A stretch of DNA of 64,000 nucleotides from Kribbella sp. NBC_00382. Its GTDB lineage: Bacteria; Actinomycetota; Actinomycetes; Propionibacteriales; Kribbellaceae. A program made the position numbers and the translations under genes. The notes beneath the pieces were generated by a model. That model was not told the DNA's origin. It ran no database searches and saw only the letters and a list, made by a program, of their open reading frames with translations. The stretch lies in the NCBI RefSeq assembly GCF_036067295.1, contig NZ_CP107954.1, positions 7,316,001-7,380,000 on the forward strand, written 5' to 3'. This document shows positions 29,625 to 37,511 of the stretch, piece after piece (position 1 is the first letter of the stretch; every line of letters starts with the position of its first letter).

Positions 29625-30014
29625 ATGACGTCGCCGAAGACCAGCCAGACAATGAAACCCGCAACGGCGGCCAAGAAGCTCGGTGTGTACCTCGAAGCCA
29701 CGCCCGCGGAGTTCCAGGAAGGCCTCGTCACCCGCGACGAGCTCAACTCCCTGCAGACCGACCCGCCGCAGTGGCTGCGCGACCTGCGCGCCAACGGCCC
29801 GCACCCCCGCCCGGTCGTCGCCGCCCGCCTCGCCGTCTCCATCTCAGGCCTGGCCCGAGCCGGCTACACCGAGCCGCTCACCACCGCCGAGATCGAGGAA
29901 CTCCGCGCCGAGAACCCGGATTGGCTCCAGCGCGAACGCGAGATCCAGGCGGACGTACAGGCCGAAGCCGAGCGCGTGAAGGAAGCCAAAGCAGCCAAGG
30001 CCGCCCGCCACTGA
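29625..30014 (+). CDS. DUF5997 family protein
   Basis: A 129-residue protein of unknown function. It begins MTSPKTSQTMKPATAAKKLG and ends in a charged Glu/Ala/Lys helix. The middle region (VYLEATPAEFQEGLVTRDEL; PPQWLRDLRANGPHPRPVVA) is the recognisable family core. The ATG at 29625 has no clear ribosome binding site and the divergent partner starts 33 bp away, so leaderless transcription is plausible. The fixed pairing with the LysR effector-domain gene suggests a shared regulatory job. Confidence 0.75.
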   Translation: MTSPKTSQTMKPATAAKKLGVYLEATPAEFQEGLVTRDELNSLQTDPPQWLRDLRANGPHPRPVVAARLAVSISGLARAGYTEPLTTAEIEELRAENPDWLQREREIQADVQAEAERVKEAKAAKAARH

Positions 30015-30025
30015 CCTACCCCTCG

Positions 30026-30051
30026 GTTGAGTCCTCAACTACCATAGGTAG
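30026..30051 (+). promoter_or_regulatory. Tandem palindromes abutting the VOC gene start
   Basis: GTTGAGTCCTCAAC (30026-30039) and CTACCATAGGTAG (30039-30051) are two perfect short palindromes. They share one base and end exactly at the ATG. They could be operators, or the -10 region of a leaderless promoter. Confidence 0.45.
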
Positions 30052-30570
30052 ATGGCGATCTTCCGGCTGAACCACGCAGTCCTCTACGTCCGCGACGTCA
30101 CCGCGAGTGTCGCCTTCTACCGCGACGTCCTCGGCTTCGACTACATCGAAGGCGGCGACGCCTACCAGGGCGCCGCCTTCCTCCGAGCCCCCGACTCGAC
30201 CAACGACCACGACCTGGGCCTCTTCCAACTAGGCGCCGAGGCCGGCCCATCAGGCGCAGGCAAAACCACAGTCGGCCTCTACCACCTGGCCTGGGAGGTA
30301 GACACCCTGGGCGACCTCGAAGACCTCCAAAAAGCCCTGACCACCGCCGGCGCCCTGGTAGGCCAATCCGACCACGGCACCACCAAGTCCCTCTACGGCA
30401 AAGACCCCGACGGCCTGGAATTCGAAATCGTCTGGATCATCCCCGCAGACCAGCTAACCCCCGAAGACAAAACCAAATCCGGCGTCTCCCGCCTGGACCT
30501 AGCCGCCGAGCTAGCCAAATACGGCCGAGAATCCCGCAGCGGCCTAGGCATCTCCCGCCCGAACAACTGA
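30052..30570 (+). CDS. VOC-family (glyoxalase/dioxygenase fold) protein
   Basis: A 172-residue vicinal-oxygen-chelate protein with two beta-alpha-beta-beta-beta modules. Metal-ligand candidates are His8 in RLNHAVLYV, the His in LYHLAWEVDT and the Glu in LEFEIVWIIP. The sequence resembles catechol-2,3-dioxygenase-like members. The C-terminal 35 residues extend beyond the fold. No aromatic degradation genes are nearby, so the substrate is unknown. Its upstream region holds two palindromes that touch the start codon. Confidence 0.8.
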   Translation: MAIFRLNHAVLYVRDVTASVAFYRDVLGFDYIEGGDAYQGAAFLRAPDSTNDHDLGLFQLGAEAGPSGAGKTTVGLYHLAWEVDTLGDLEDLQKALTTAGALVGQSDHGTTKSLYGKDPDGLEFEIVWIIPADQLTPEDKTKSGVSRLDLAAELAKYGRESRSGLGISRPNN

Positions 30571-30606
30571 CCACCAATTTCTTCTTGTTCTTGCTTTTGT
30601 TCTTTG

Positions 30607-31782
30607 CTAGACGGTTGTGGTTGTGGCGGGCCAGGCGATGGTGGCGGCGGTCAGCAGTACTACAAGGGCTGTGATGACTGCTACGACGCCGGTGACGGTG
30701 AGGGTTGGGGCTGCGAGGGGGACTAGTAGGACGGCCGCGGCGCAGATGGCGGTTGTTGGGCGGCGGGTGATGGTGTTGGGGCTGATCAGCGAGTGGACCG
30801 TGTGCAGCAGGATGAGGAACGCGCTCACCGGGATGGCTACGGCGTAGGCGACGGTTGTTTCTGAGGCTTCTAGGTGGTGGCCGGCTTGGGCGACGCTGAC
30901 CTCTAGGCCGCCGCCCAGTGCTGCGAGGGCGCAGAAGATGCCGTAGTGGATGTAGCCCCACTGGTACGACTTGTGGCGGCGATCTGCCAGGCCCGAGCCG
31001 GCGGGGTGGAGGAAGTACAGCCACCAGATGGCGAAGATCAGGATCAGGCCGCAGAGGGCTACCGCGATCAGGGCGAAGCTGACGTGTTCTGACTCCACCG
31101 CATCCTGGACTGCTGCAGTCGCGGCCAGCACGCTCTCACCGAGGACGATGATGACGAAGAGCCCGTACCGCTCCGCGATGTGATGTGGATGCCAACTGGT
31201 CTTCGCGGCGCGCTCGGCCCACAACGGGACAGCCAGCTCGAGGACGACCAGCAGCAGGAAGGTCCACGCGCTGACGCCGTGCACCAGCAGAACCCGCAAT
31301 ATCCAGCCGACCTGCAGGAGCGAGATCCCGGCCGCATACCGGAAAGCCGTAGTACGGCAGGACGGATCTTCCACCCCGGCCCGGATCCATTGGCTCACCA
31401 GGCCGAGCCGCATGATCAGGTAGCCCAGCGTGATCCACTTGTAGTCCGAGTGCGACGCAGCAGCCGGTACGCCGGCCGCAAGTACCAGCGCACCGGCCAT
31501 CTGCACCATCGTGGTCAGCCGATAGACGATGTCGTCGGTGTCGTAGGACGAGGCGAACCAGGTGAAGTTCATCCACGCCCACCAGATCGCGAAGAACACC
31601 TGCAGGAAGGGCACGACCGCGTCGTGGGTGTGCCCTTCCTCGATGCCGTGCGCGAGCTGCGCCACCACCGCGGCGATCGCGACCACGAAGGTGAGGTCGA
31701 AGAGCAGTTCGAGCGGACTCGAGACGCGATGCGGCTCGTCGATCGGCCGGGCGCGCATCCGCACCCGGAATCGCGCGGTCAT
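30607..31782 (-). CDS. LtrA-family membrane protein
   Basis: About 391 residues with ten or more membrane segments, of the low-temperature-requirement A superfamily. Family traits are SPLELLFDLTFVVAIAAV near the start, the ERYGLFVIIVLGESVLA segment, and IWWLYFLHPA later. The function is uncharacterised. The ATG at 31782 has GGAGG upstream; a GTG at 31821 is also possible and would sit 1 bp after the preceding gene. It is the last gene of the operon that starts with the NmrA-like gene. The 36 bp after it, between convergent stops, is unusually T-rich. Confidence 0.85.
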   Translation of the reverse strand: MTARFRVRMRARPIDEPHRVSSPLELLFDLTFVVAIAAVVAQLAHGIEEGHTHDAVVPFLQVFFAIWWAWMNFTWFASSYDTDDIVYRLTTMVQMAGALVLAAGVPAAASHSDYKWITLGYLIMRLGLVSQWIRAGVEDPSCRTTAFRYAAGISLLQVGWILRVLLVHGVSAWTFLLLVVLELAVPLWAERAAKTSWHPHHIAERYGLFVIIVLGESVLAATAAVQDAVESEHVSFALIAVALCGLILIFAIWWLYFLHPAGSGLADRRHKSYQWGYIHYGIFCALAALGGGLEVSVAQAGHHLEASETTVAYAVAIPVSAFLILLHTVHSLISPNTITRRPTTAICAAAVLLVPLAAPTLTVTGVVAVITALVVLLTAATIAWPATTTTV

Positions 31783-31822
31783 GCCCACCAGCGTCCTCCA
31801 GCCACTCGCCCGTCTGCTCACC

Positions 31823-32047
31823 TCAGGCTAGGCGAGCCGAGCCGGGATCGGTGTGATCTCCTTCTAGAGCCTCGATCGCGCCGCGCAGGCTGCGCAGGCT
31901 CGCTTCCTCGTACTCGAGCTCGGCCGGATCGACCTGCCACTGATCGGGTGACATGGCCTCGTCCGGCCGGCTCGCCTCGATCGTCGTCAGCTCGACGTCC
32001 ACGTCGACCTCGAGCTCGTCGAGGAACTCCTCGTCCGGCGTCGTCAT
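31823..32047 (-). CDS. Small acidic hypothetical protein
   Basis: A 74-residue, strongly acidic protein (FLDELEVDVDVELTTIE near the start) with no recognised domain. The start overlaps the cupin stop by 4 bp (ATGA), the best evidence that it is real. It is part of the NmrA-cupin-LtrA operon. Function unknown. Confidence 0.6.
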   Translation of the reverse strand: MTTPDEEFLDELEVDVDVELTTIEASRPDEAMSPDQWQVDPAELEYEEASLRSLRGAIEALEGDHTDPGSARLA

Positions 32048-32493
32048 GACTGCGGCGGAACCCGCCGGCCCTTGCGCTCTTCGAGTTCCTTGTCGCTGAC
32101 GACGGTGAACATCGGCTGACCCGGTACGCCGAGCATGGTAACGACGAACTTGCTCGGGACGTCCGAACGGTTGTTGCCGTCGCGGTAGTGGATGACGTCG
32201 CCGCCCGGCTCCCAGAACGCCTCGCCGGCCTTGATCGCCCGCGGCGCCTCACCCTCCAGCTCGAACCACATCTCCCCCTCCAGCATGTAGCCGAAGGCCG
32301 GTCCGGAGTGCCGGTGCGGCGGAGCGCCCGGGTCACCCGGCGGGTACTCGATGATCGCCGTCATCACCTCGGCCTGCTCGGAGATGTGCGGCGGGGTCGC
32401 CGACTGCAGCATGGTGAGCCCGTTCTGCCAGGCTCCCGAGCCCGGTACGCCCTTGTCCTGCAGGACGCCTTCTTCTACCTGCGTGTCCGTCAT
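32044..32493 (-). CDS. Cupin-domain protein
   Basis: A 149-residue single cupin. Motif 1 is PPHRHSGPAFGYMLEGEMWF (two His and a Glu-containing strand). Motif 2 is around GEAFWEPGGDVIHYRDG (His). The metal site is therefore complete. Such proteins include small oxygenases and sugar-binding proteins; no substrate is evident. It starts 2 bp after the NmrA-like stop and overlaps the following gene. Confidence 0.85.
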   Translation of the reverse strand: MTDTQVEEGVLQDKGVPGSGAWQNGLTMLQSATPPHISEQAEVMTAIIEYPPGDPGAPPHRHSGPAFGYMLEGEMWFELEGEAPRAIKAGEAFWEPGGDVIHYRDGNNRSDVPSKFVVTMLGVPGQPMFTVVSDKELEERKGRRVPPQS

Positions 32494-32495
32494 AG

Positions 32496-33278
32496 CTACT
32501 TCCCTTCCGCGGCCTGCGCCGCGAGCCAGTCGCCGAAGTGGACGTCACCGAGCAGCGCATCGCCTTCCGGTACCAGCGACCGCTCCGAGACCGCGATCCC
32601 GAAGTACGTCGCGTTCGGGTCCTGTACCACCGTGCGCGCGTCCTTGCGCGAAGCAAGCGCGATCCGGATGAACTCGTCCAACTCGTACTGCTCCGGCCCA
32701 CCGACCTCGGTGATCCCGTTGGTCGCCGGCGCAACCGCGGCCCGTCCGACTGCCTTCGCAACGTCCTCGGCCGCCATCGGCTGGATCAGCGCACCCGGCA
32801 TCCGGACCGTGTCGCCCTCGGTACCGGTGTCCGCGATCGCCGCGGCGAACTCGTAGAACTGGGTCGCGTGCACGATTGAGTACGGGATGCCCGACTGCTG
32901 GATGAGGTTCTCCTGCAGCAGCTTCGCCCGGAAGTACCCGCTGGTGGACTTCGGGTCGTTGTCCGCCTTCGCCAGCCGGTCCGTACCGACGACCGACAGC
33001 GCGACGTGGTGCCCGACCCCGGCCTCCTTCTCGGCGGCCAGCAGGTTGGTGTTGGAGGTCTCGAAGAACTCGGTCGCCGCCGCCTCCTCGAAGCTCGGCG
33101 AGTTCGAGACATCGATCACCACGTCCGCACCCTTGAGCACCTGCTCGAGGCCCTCGCCGGTGAGCGTGTTGACACCCGACGCGGGCGAGGCGGCGACGGC
33201 CTCGTGGCCGTGCTCTCCCAGCTTCGCGACGACTTTCGAGCCGATCAGTCCAGTGCCGCCGACCACGACGATCTTCAT
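32496..33278 (-). CDS. NmrA/SDR-like NAD(P)-binding protein
   Basis: A 260-residue atypical short-chain dehydrogenase. MKIVVVGGTGLIGSKVV is the dinucleotide motif; there is no classical YxxxK catalytic pair, and the sequence follows the NmrA/NAD(P)H-binding branch. The ATG at 33278 has AGGAGG nine bases upstream. The ECF-type promoter at 33332-33361 drives it. Epimerase-like proteins of this kind are typical targets of ECF41 sigma factors, which fits. It heads a four-gene operon. Confidence 0.85.
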   Translation of the reverse strand: MKIVVVGGTGLIGSKVVAKLGEHGHEAVAASPASGVNTLTGEGLEQVLKGADVVIDVSNSPSFEEAAATEFFETSNTNLLAAEKEAGVGHHVALSVVGTDRLAKADNDPKSTSGYFRAKLLQENLIQQSGIPYSIVHATQFYEFAAAIADTGTEGDTVRMPGALIQPMAAEDVAKAVGRAAVAPATNGITEVGGPEQYELDEFIRIALASRKDARTVVQDPNATYFGIAVSERSLVPEGDALLGDVHFGDWLAAQAAEGK

Positions 33279-33331
33279 CTGCCGATTCCTCCTTCTCAGC
33301 CGCCGGCACCCGTTGCCGCCGGTCCTGCAGC

Positions 33332-33361
33332 TAAGACAGGGCAGTTCCCCGACCTGTGACA
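33332..33361 (-). promoter_or_regulatory. ECF-type promoter, NmrA operon
   Basis: On the minus strand TGTCACA (33361-33355), 16-base spacer, TGTCTTA (33338-33332), about 54 bases before the NmrA-like ATG. It is one of four matching elements in the window. Confidence 0.75.
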
Positions 33362-33420
33362 GTGGCGTCCATCGGGTGGGAGGGAGCACTCTGGGACGGA
33401 TACCGGCGGGAGGTCTTGGC

Positions 33421-34884
33421 GTGGCGACTGCGGAACTGCGTAGTGCGGCGGGGGTGGCGGTAGTCAGCGCGACCATCCTGGCCTCGACCATCGGGTTCCT
33501 GGATGCGTCGGTGGTCAGCGTCGCGATTCCTGCGATCGGTACCGACCTCCACGCAGGCGTCGCGGCGCTCCAGTGGGTGGTGACCGGCTACCTGGTCACA
33601 GTCGCCGCACTGTTGCTCGTCGCGGGCGGCCTGTCCGACCGGTACGGCCGGCGGCGCCTGCTCGTCGCGGGGCTGATCCTCACCCTGGCCGCCTCGGTGC
33701 TCTGCGCACTCGCCAACTCGGTCGGTCTGCTGATCGCGGCGAGAATCCTGCAGGGCGTGGGCGGTGCGTTGACCGTACCGAGCAGCCTGGCCCTACTCAA
33801 CGCGACCCTGCGTCCGGAGGACCGCGCCCGGGGCATCGGGCTGTGGGCGGGCCTGGCGACCCTCGGGATGGCGATCGGCCCGTACGCCGGTGGCTGGCTG
33901 GTCGACCACGCGTCCTGGCAGTGGCTCTTCCTGCTCAACCTGCCCCTGGGGATCGCTGCCCTGCTGGTACTGCGCCACGTCAAGGAGAGCCTCGACGAGA
34001 ATGCCAGTGGACGGCTCGACCTGCTGGGTGCGGCGCTGACCGTGGCCGGCTTCGGCGGCGTCATCTACGCACTGACCGAAGGATCGGCCCACGGCTGGTC
34101 CCGTCCCGCGGTGATACCGGCCGGTCTGATCGGACTCGTCTGCGTGATCGCCCTCTTCCCGCTCGAGTCCCGGCGCCAGGCACCGGTCATCAGGCTCCGG
34201 CTGTTCAAGTCGCGCCAGTTCGATGCGATCAACCTGAGCACGTTCCTGTTCTATGCGGCGCTCGGCGGAGCCGGCTACATCCTGTATCTGCAACTCGAAC
34301 TGCAGTTGAACTACAGCGCCACCGCGGCCGGCGCCGCCCTCATCCCGTCCACGGTCGTCTTCCTGCTGATCTCACCCCTGAGCGGCGCACTCGTCGCGCG
34401 CGCCGGTCCCCGCTGGATGATGGCGATCGGGATCACGTTGGTCGGCATCGGCTTCGTCTACCTGACCGGGCTCGGCCCCGGGTCGACCTACCTGGGCGGC
34501 CTCCTCCCCGGGATCCTGCTCGAGGGCGTCGGGCTCGGCATCGCCGTGACTCCCCTGACAGCCGCTGTACTGGCAGCCGTTGACAACGCGGATCTCGGTG
34601 AGGCGTCGGCGATCAACAACACGGTCGCGCGGATCGGCGGTGTCGCGGCGATCGCACTGCTCCCCGCCCTGGCTGGTGGCGCCGGGCTCAACCTCAAGGA
34701 GACGATCTCGGCCAGCTACCGGCCGGCGATGATCGCCACCGCGGCGCTGTGCTTCGCCGCCGCGGCGGTAGCCGCCGTCTTCGTCTCGAGGACCGCCGGC
34801 GTCGCCGCGCCGAGAATCGCTCCCGCGCCACCGCATGGCTGCATCGCCGACTGTCTGTCCCAGCCTCTAGAATCCGGCCGGTGA
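33421..34884 (+). CDS. MFS exporter, EmrB/QacA (DHA2, 14-TM) type
   Basis: A 487-residue transporter from the GTG at 33421, which has GGGAGG seven bases upstream. Helix 1 carries the acidic ASTIGFLDASVVSVAIPAIG, loop 2-3 the motif GGLSDRYGRRRLL, and the fifth helix the antiporter motif region GLATLGMAIGPYAGGWL. About 14 hydrophobic segments fit proton-driven drug exporters. Its stop overlaps the GTG of a LexA-like repressor gene (GTGA), which suggests that repressor controls this exporter. Confidence 0.88.
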   Translation: MATAELRSAAGVAVVSATILASTIGFLDASVVSVAIPAIGTDLHAGVAALQWVVTGYLVTVAALLLVAGGLSDRYGRRRLLVAGLILTLAASVLCALANSVGLLIAARILQGVGGALTVPSSLALLNATLRPEDRARGIGLWAGLATLGMAIGPYAGGWLVDHASWQWLFLLNLPLGIAALLVLRHVKESLDENASGRLDLLGAALTVAGFGGVIYALTEGSAHGWSRPAVIPAGLIGLVCVIALFPLESRRQAPVIRLRLFKSRQFDAINLSTFLFYAALGGAGYILYLQLELQLNYSATAAGAALIPSTVVFLLISPLSGALVARAGPRWMMAIGITLVGIGFVYLTGLGPGSTYLGGLLPGILLEGVGLGIAVTPLTAAVLAAVDNADLGEASAINNTVARIGGVAAIALLPALAGGAGLNLKETISASYRPAMIATAALCFAAAAVAAVFVSRTAGVAAPRIAPAPPHGCIADCLSQPLESGR

Positions 34885-35540
34885 CCTACGACGACCTTGA
34901 CCCCTTCGAGCAGTTGAACGCCGCCGGCCTTCCCGAGCGGCAGCAGAAGATTCTGGTGGCGATCCGGGACTGGGTGGTCAAGCACGGGTACTCGCCGAGC
35001 ACCCGGCAGATCGGTGAGGCCGTCGGCCTGCGCTCGTCGTCCACGGTCTCCCGGCACCTGACCAGCCTGGAGGAGAAGGGCTTCCTCAGCCGCAGCCAGT
35101 CGATGTCGCGGCCGATCGACGTCCGGATGTTCCTGCAGGACAACCAGGCACCGACCCAGACGGACGACTCGGTCTCCGTCCCGGTGGTCGGCGACATCGC
35201 GGCCGGTACGCCGATCTCCGCGATCGAGCACCTCGACGACTCGCTCATGCTGCCGCGCGAGCTGACCGGCCGCGGCACCATCTTCGCGTTGCGGGTCCGC
35301 GGCGACTCGATGATCGACGCGGCCATCTGCGACGGCGACATGGTGGTGATCCGGCAGCAGTCCGAGGCGCACTCGGGCCAGATCGTCGCGGCGATGATCG
35401 ACGAGGAGGCGACCGTCAAGGTGTACCGGCGCCGCAACGGCCACGTCTACCTGGAGCCGCGCAACCCGGCGTACGAGGTGATCGACGGCGACAACGCGAC
35501 CATCCTCGGCATCGTCGTCTCAGTACTACGCAGTGTCTGA
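34881..35540 (+). CDS. LexA-like autoproteolytic repressor
   Basis: A 219-residue S24-family repressor. The winged helix (about 20-70) contains YSPSTRQIGEAVGLRSSSTV. The cleavage site Ala108-Gly109 is in DIAAGTPI, the nucleophile Ser143 in RGDSMIDAAI and the general base Lys180 in ATVKVYRR, so self-cleavage chemistry is intact. The GTG start overlaps the stop of the MFS exporter. The recognition helix differs from that of typical actinobacterial LexA as I know it, and I see no SOS box upstream, so this may be a paralogue. That it is the only LexA of the organism cannot be excluded. Confidence 0.82.
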   Translation: MTYDDLDPFEQLNAAGLPERQQKILVAIRDWVVKHGYSPSTRQIGEAVGLRSSSTVSRHLTSLEEKGFLSRSQSMSRPIDVRMFLQDNQAPTQTDDSVSVPVVGDIAAGTPISAIEHLDDSLMLPRELTGRGTIFALRVRGDSMIDAAICDGDMVVIRQQSEAHSGQIVAAMIDEEATVKVYRRRNGHVYLEPRNPAYEVIDGDNATILGIVVSVLRSV

Positions 35541-35567
35541 TTCGCAGGGTCTGAGAGGCTGGCCGGT

Positions 35568-36002
35568 ATGACGACCTTGGCTGAAGTAGTAGCGCTGGCG
35601 AGCGAAGACCAGGGGCTCGCCGTGGTCTCCACGCTGCGCGCCGACCAGACCATCCAGTCCTCGCTGGTGAACGCCGGCGTGCTCGACCATCCGGAGACGG
35701 GCTCACCCGTCCTCGCCTTCGTCACCTACGGCAAGGTGAAGCTGGCCAACCTCCGGGTACGTCCGCAGTTGTCGGTCACCTTCCGCAAGGGCTGGAAGTG
35801 GGGCACCGTCGAGGGACGGGCCCAGCTCGCCGGCCCGGACGACCCGCAGCCGTGGCTCGACGCCGAGTCGCTGCGGCTTCTGCTCCGCAACATCTTCATA
35901 GCCGCCGGCGGTACGCATGACGATTGGGACGAGTACGACCGGGTGATGGCCGAGCAGCACCGCACCGCAGTACTGATCACACCGGAACGCGTTTACGGCT
36001 GA
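35568..36002 (+). CDS. PPOX-class F420-dependent oxidoreductase family protein
   Basis: A 144-residue split-barrel protein of the pyridoxamine-phosphate-oxidase-like group. AVVSTLRADQTIQSSLVNAG, VTYGKVKLANLRVRPQLSV and the WGTVEGRAQL strand match the FDOR-B type proteins that bind F420 or flavin. The function is likely reduction of a small substrate; the cofactor is inferred from family. It lies 27 bp after the LexA-like gene and ends at a strong bidirectional terminator. Confidence 0.82.
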   Translation: MTTLAEVVALASEDQGLAVVSTLRADQTIQSSLVNAGVLDHPETGSPVLAFVTYGKVKLANLRVRPQLSVTFRKGWKWGTVEGRAQLAGPDDPQPWLDAESLRLLLRNIFIAAGGTHDDWDEYDRVMAEQHRTAVLITPERVYG

Positions 36003-36003
36003 G

Positions 36004-36036
36004 CCTGTTGGGCCGGTGGAGTACCGGCCCAACAGG
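36004..36036. terminator. Bidirectional terminator hairpin
   Basis: CCTGTTGGGCCGGT and ACCGGCCCAACAGG form a perfect 14-bp stem around GGAGT. It lies between the convergent PPOX-like and MauE-like genes and can serve both. Confidence 0.9.
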
Positions 36037-36041
36037 TTCGC

Positions 36042-36881
36042 TTACGCCAGTACCGGCAACAGCGATGGCCGGTAGAGCGTTTCGCCTGACTCGTCGTCGA
36101 CGACGGCCACCCGGACCTCGTCCGGCTCGTAGCGCAGGCGCGGTACTGCGAAGACGGCCGTCGCCTGGCGGTCGTCGTACGACGCCGTGTAGCTGATGAA
36201 GCGCCAATCCCCTTCATCCCAGTGGTCGTGGATTCCGGAGCGGAGGAGCGCGTTCACTGCCCGGTACGCACCACTGCGCAGCAACTGGTGCTCCGAGGTT
36301 GCCAGCGGTACGCCGTACGAGGCCGTGTTCGCCAAGGGATGCGTGAGCCTGACCTTCAGGCGACGCAACGGCAGCAACCAGTAGCGGTCGAGTTCGGACG
36401 ACAAGGCAACGAACAGCATCGCCTCGACGACCACCACCGCGACAGCAGTTGCTCCCGGCAACGACGCGGCCCAGCCCGTGTCCGCCGTCGACGCCCAGAC
36501 CGCGGCGCCCATCAGCAACCCTGCCCGGCCGAAGGACCGCCACGTGACGGGTGCCATCGCGGACCCTGCGCAACCGCAGGACGAGTCCGGAGCGGCAATC
36601 CGCGTGTACGTCAGATAGCTGAGAAAGCCTACCGACAAGGCGATCGTGGCCAGGCTCTCCACCTTCCACACCGGAGGTAGCAGAAGCATGGCGGCGAGCA
36701 GCAACTCGACCGCGCCGACCGCACGGAACGCCGGCTCGGCCCGATCCTCACCGACGAACCTCTTCAGAGCGGTTCGCCGTGCCCTGGCACCGACCAGCGG
36801 CCCGACGAGCTTCCCGTACGACGACCACACCAGCAGCGCGCTGATCACCAGCGCCTGGAGGGCCGCCACCTGTCCCATCAT
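36042..36881 (-). CDS. MauE/DoxX-like redox-associated membrane protein
   Basis: A 279-residue protein. The N-terminal 180 residues have four to five membrane helices resembling MauE, with the motif DSSCGCAG in the loop after the third helix, a plausible redox-active Cys pair. The last 100 residues are soluble and hydrophilic. MauE is needed for disulfide formation in the methylamine dehydrogenase small subunit. Here it follows genes for a Tat-exported protein and a 15-Cys protein, so it may form or shuffle disulfides in the latter. That link is inference. Confidence 0.75.
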   Translation of the reverse strand: MMGQVAALQALVISALLVWSSYGKLVGPLVGARARRTALKRFVGEDRAEPAFRAVGAVELLLAAMLLLPPVWKVESLATIALSVGFLSYLTYTRIAAPDSSCGCAGSAMAPVTWRSFGRAGLLMGAAVWASTADTGWAASLPGATAVAVVVVEAMLFVALSSELDRYWLLPLRRLKVRLTHPLANTASYGVPLATSEHQLLRSGAYRAVNALLRSGIHDHWDEGDWRFISYTASYDDRQATAVFAVPRLRYEPDEVRVAVVDDESGETLYRPSLLPVLA

Positions 36882-36892
36882 CGACGGCCGCC

Positions 36893-37498
36893 CTACGCCG
36901 ACGCCGCGTAGATGGTGGCGACGTCGATCTCGTTGGTGTCCGGTCGCCAGGCGCCGATCACCTGGATGTGCTTGCCGACCTTGACCTTCGACATGTCGGC
37001 CACCGCGGGCGCACCGTTGTAGACGGCGGCGCTGGTGCCCGGCACGACGTGGCCGACGATCTTCGAGCCCTTGTGGTCCAGGTGCAGGGCGTTCAGGCCG
37101 ATCCCGGTGACATGGACGTTGAGATTGACGATGTTCACCCAGACCGACTCGGCGGCGATCGTGCCGTCGGGCATCACCACGCCCCGGGCGTACAGGCCGT
37201 CGCCGACCTTGACCTGGTCGAGGGTGGTCGGGCGGAGTTTCCAGACACTGGTACCACCGGTCAGCCGGAGCCGGTGAAACCGGCCGTCGGAGCCGGAGAC
37301 CAGGATCATGCTGCCGTCGCGGGCGGTGACCCGGCCCTCGGCGAAGTTCGGGTCGGGCGCGCCCGGCTCGGCGTTCTGCGCACGGGCGGCGAAGGCGGTC
37401 TCGGGAGCGAGCGAGCCCATGGCGGTCGCGCCGACCAGGGTCGCGGTGCCCAGTACGGCGCCGCTGAGCAAGGTCCGGCGATCCATCGTGTTCGTCAT
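36893..37498 (-). CDS. Tat-exported hypothetical protein
   Basis: A 201-residue protein. The N-terminus MTNTMDRRTLLSGAVLGTAT has a twin-arginine signal and a hydrophobic core, with a likely cleavage after ETAFAA or nearby. The mature part is beta-rich (GRVTARDGSMILVSGSDGRF; KVKVGKHIQVIGAW) and recalls OB-like or DUF5666 proteins. No enzymatic motif is seen. It lies 11 bp upstream of the MauE-like gene and 13 bp downstream of the Cys-rich gene, all on one strand. It is exported folded, so it may carry a cofactor. Confidence 0.75.
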   Translation of the reverse strand: MTNTMDRRTLLSGAVLGTATLVGATAMGSLAPETAFAARAQNAEPGAPDPNFAEGRVTARDGSMILVSGSDGRFHRLRLTGGTSVWKLRPTTLDQVKVGDGLYARGVVMPDGTIAAESVWVNIVNLNVHVTGIGLNALHLDHKGSKIVGHVVPGTSAAVYNGAPAVADMSKVKVGKHIQVIGAWRPDTNEIDVATIYAASA

Positions 37499-37511
37499 CG
37501 GTCAGTCCCCC

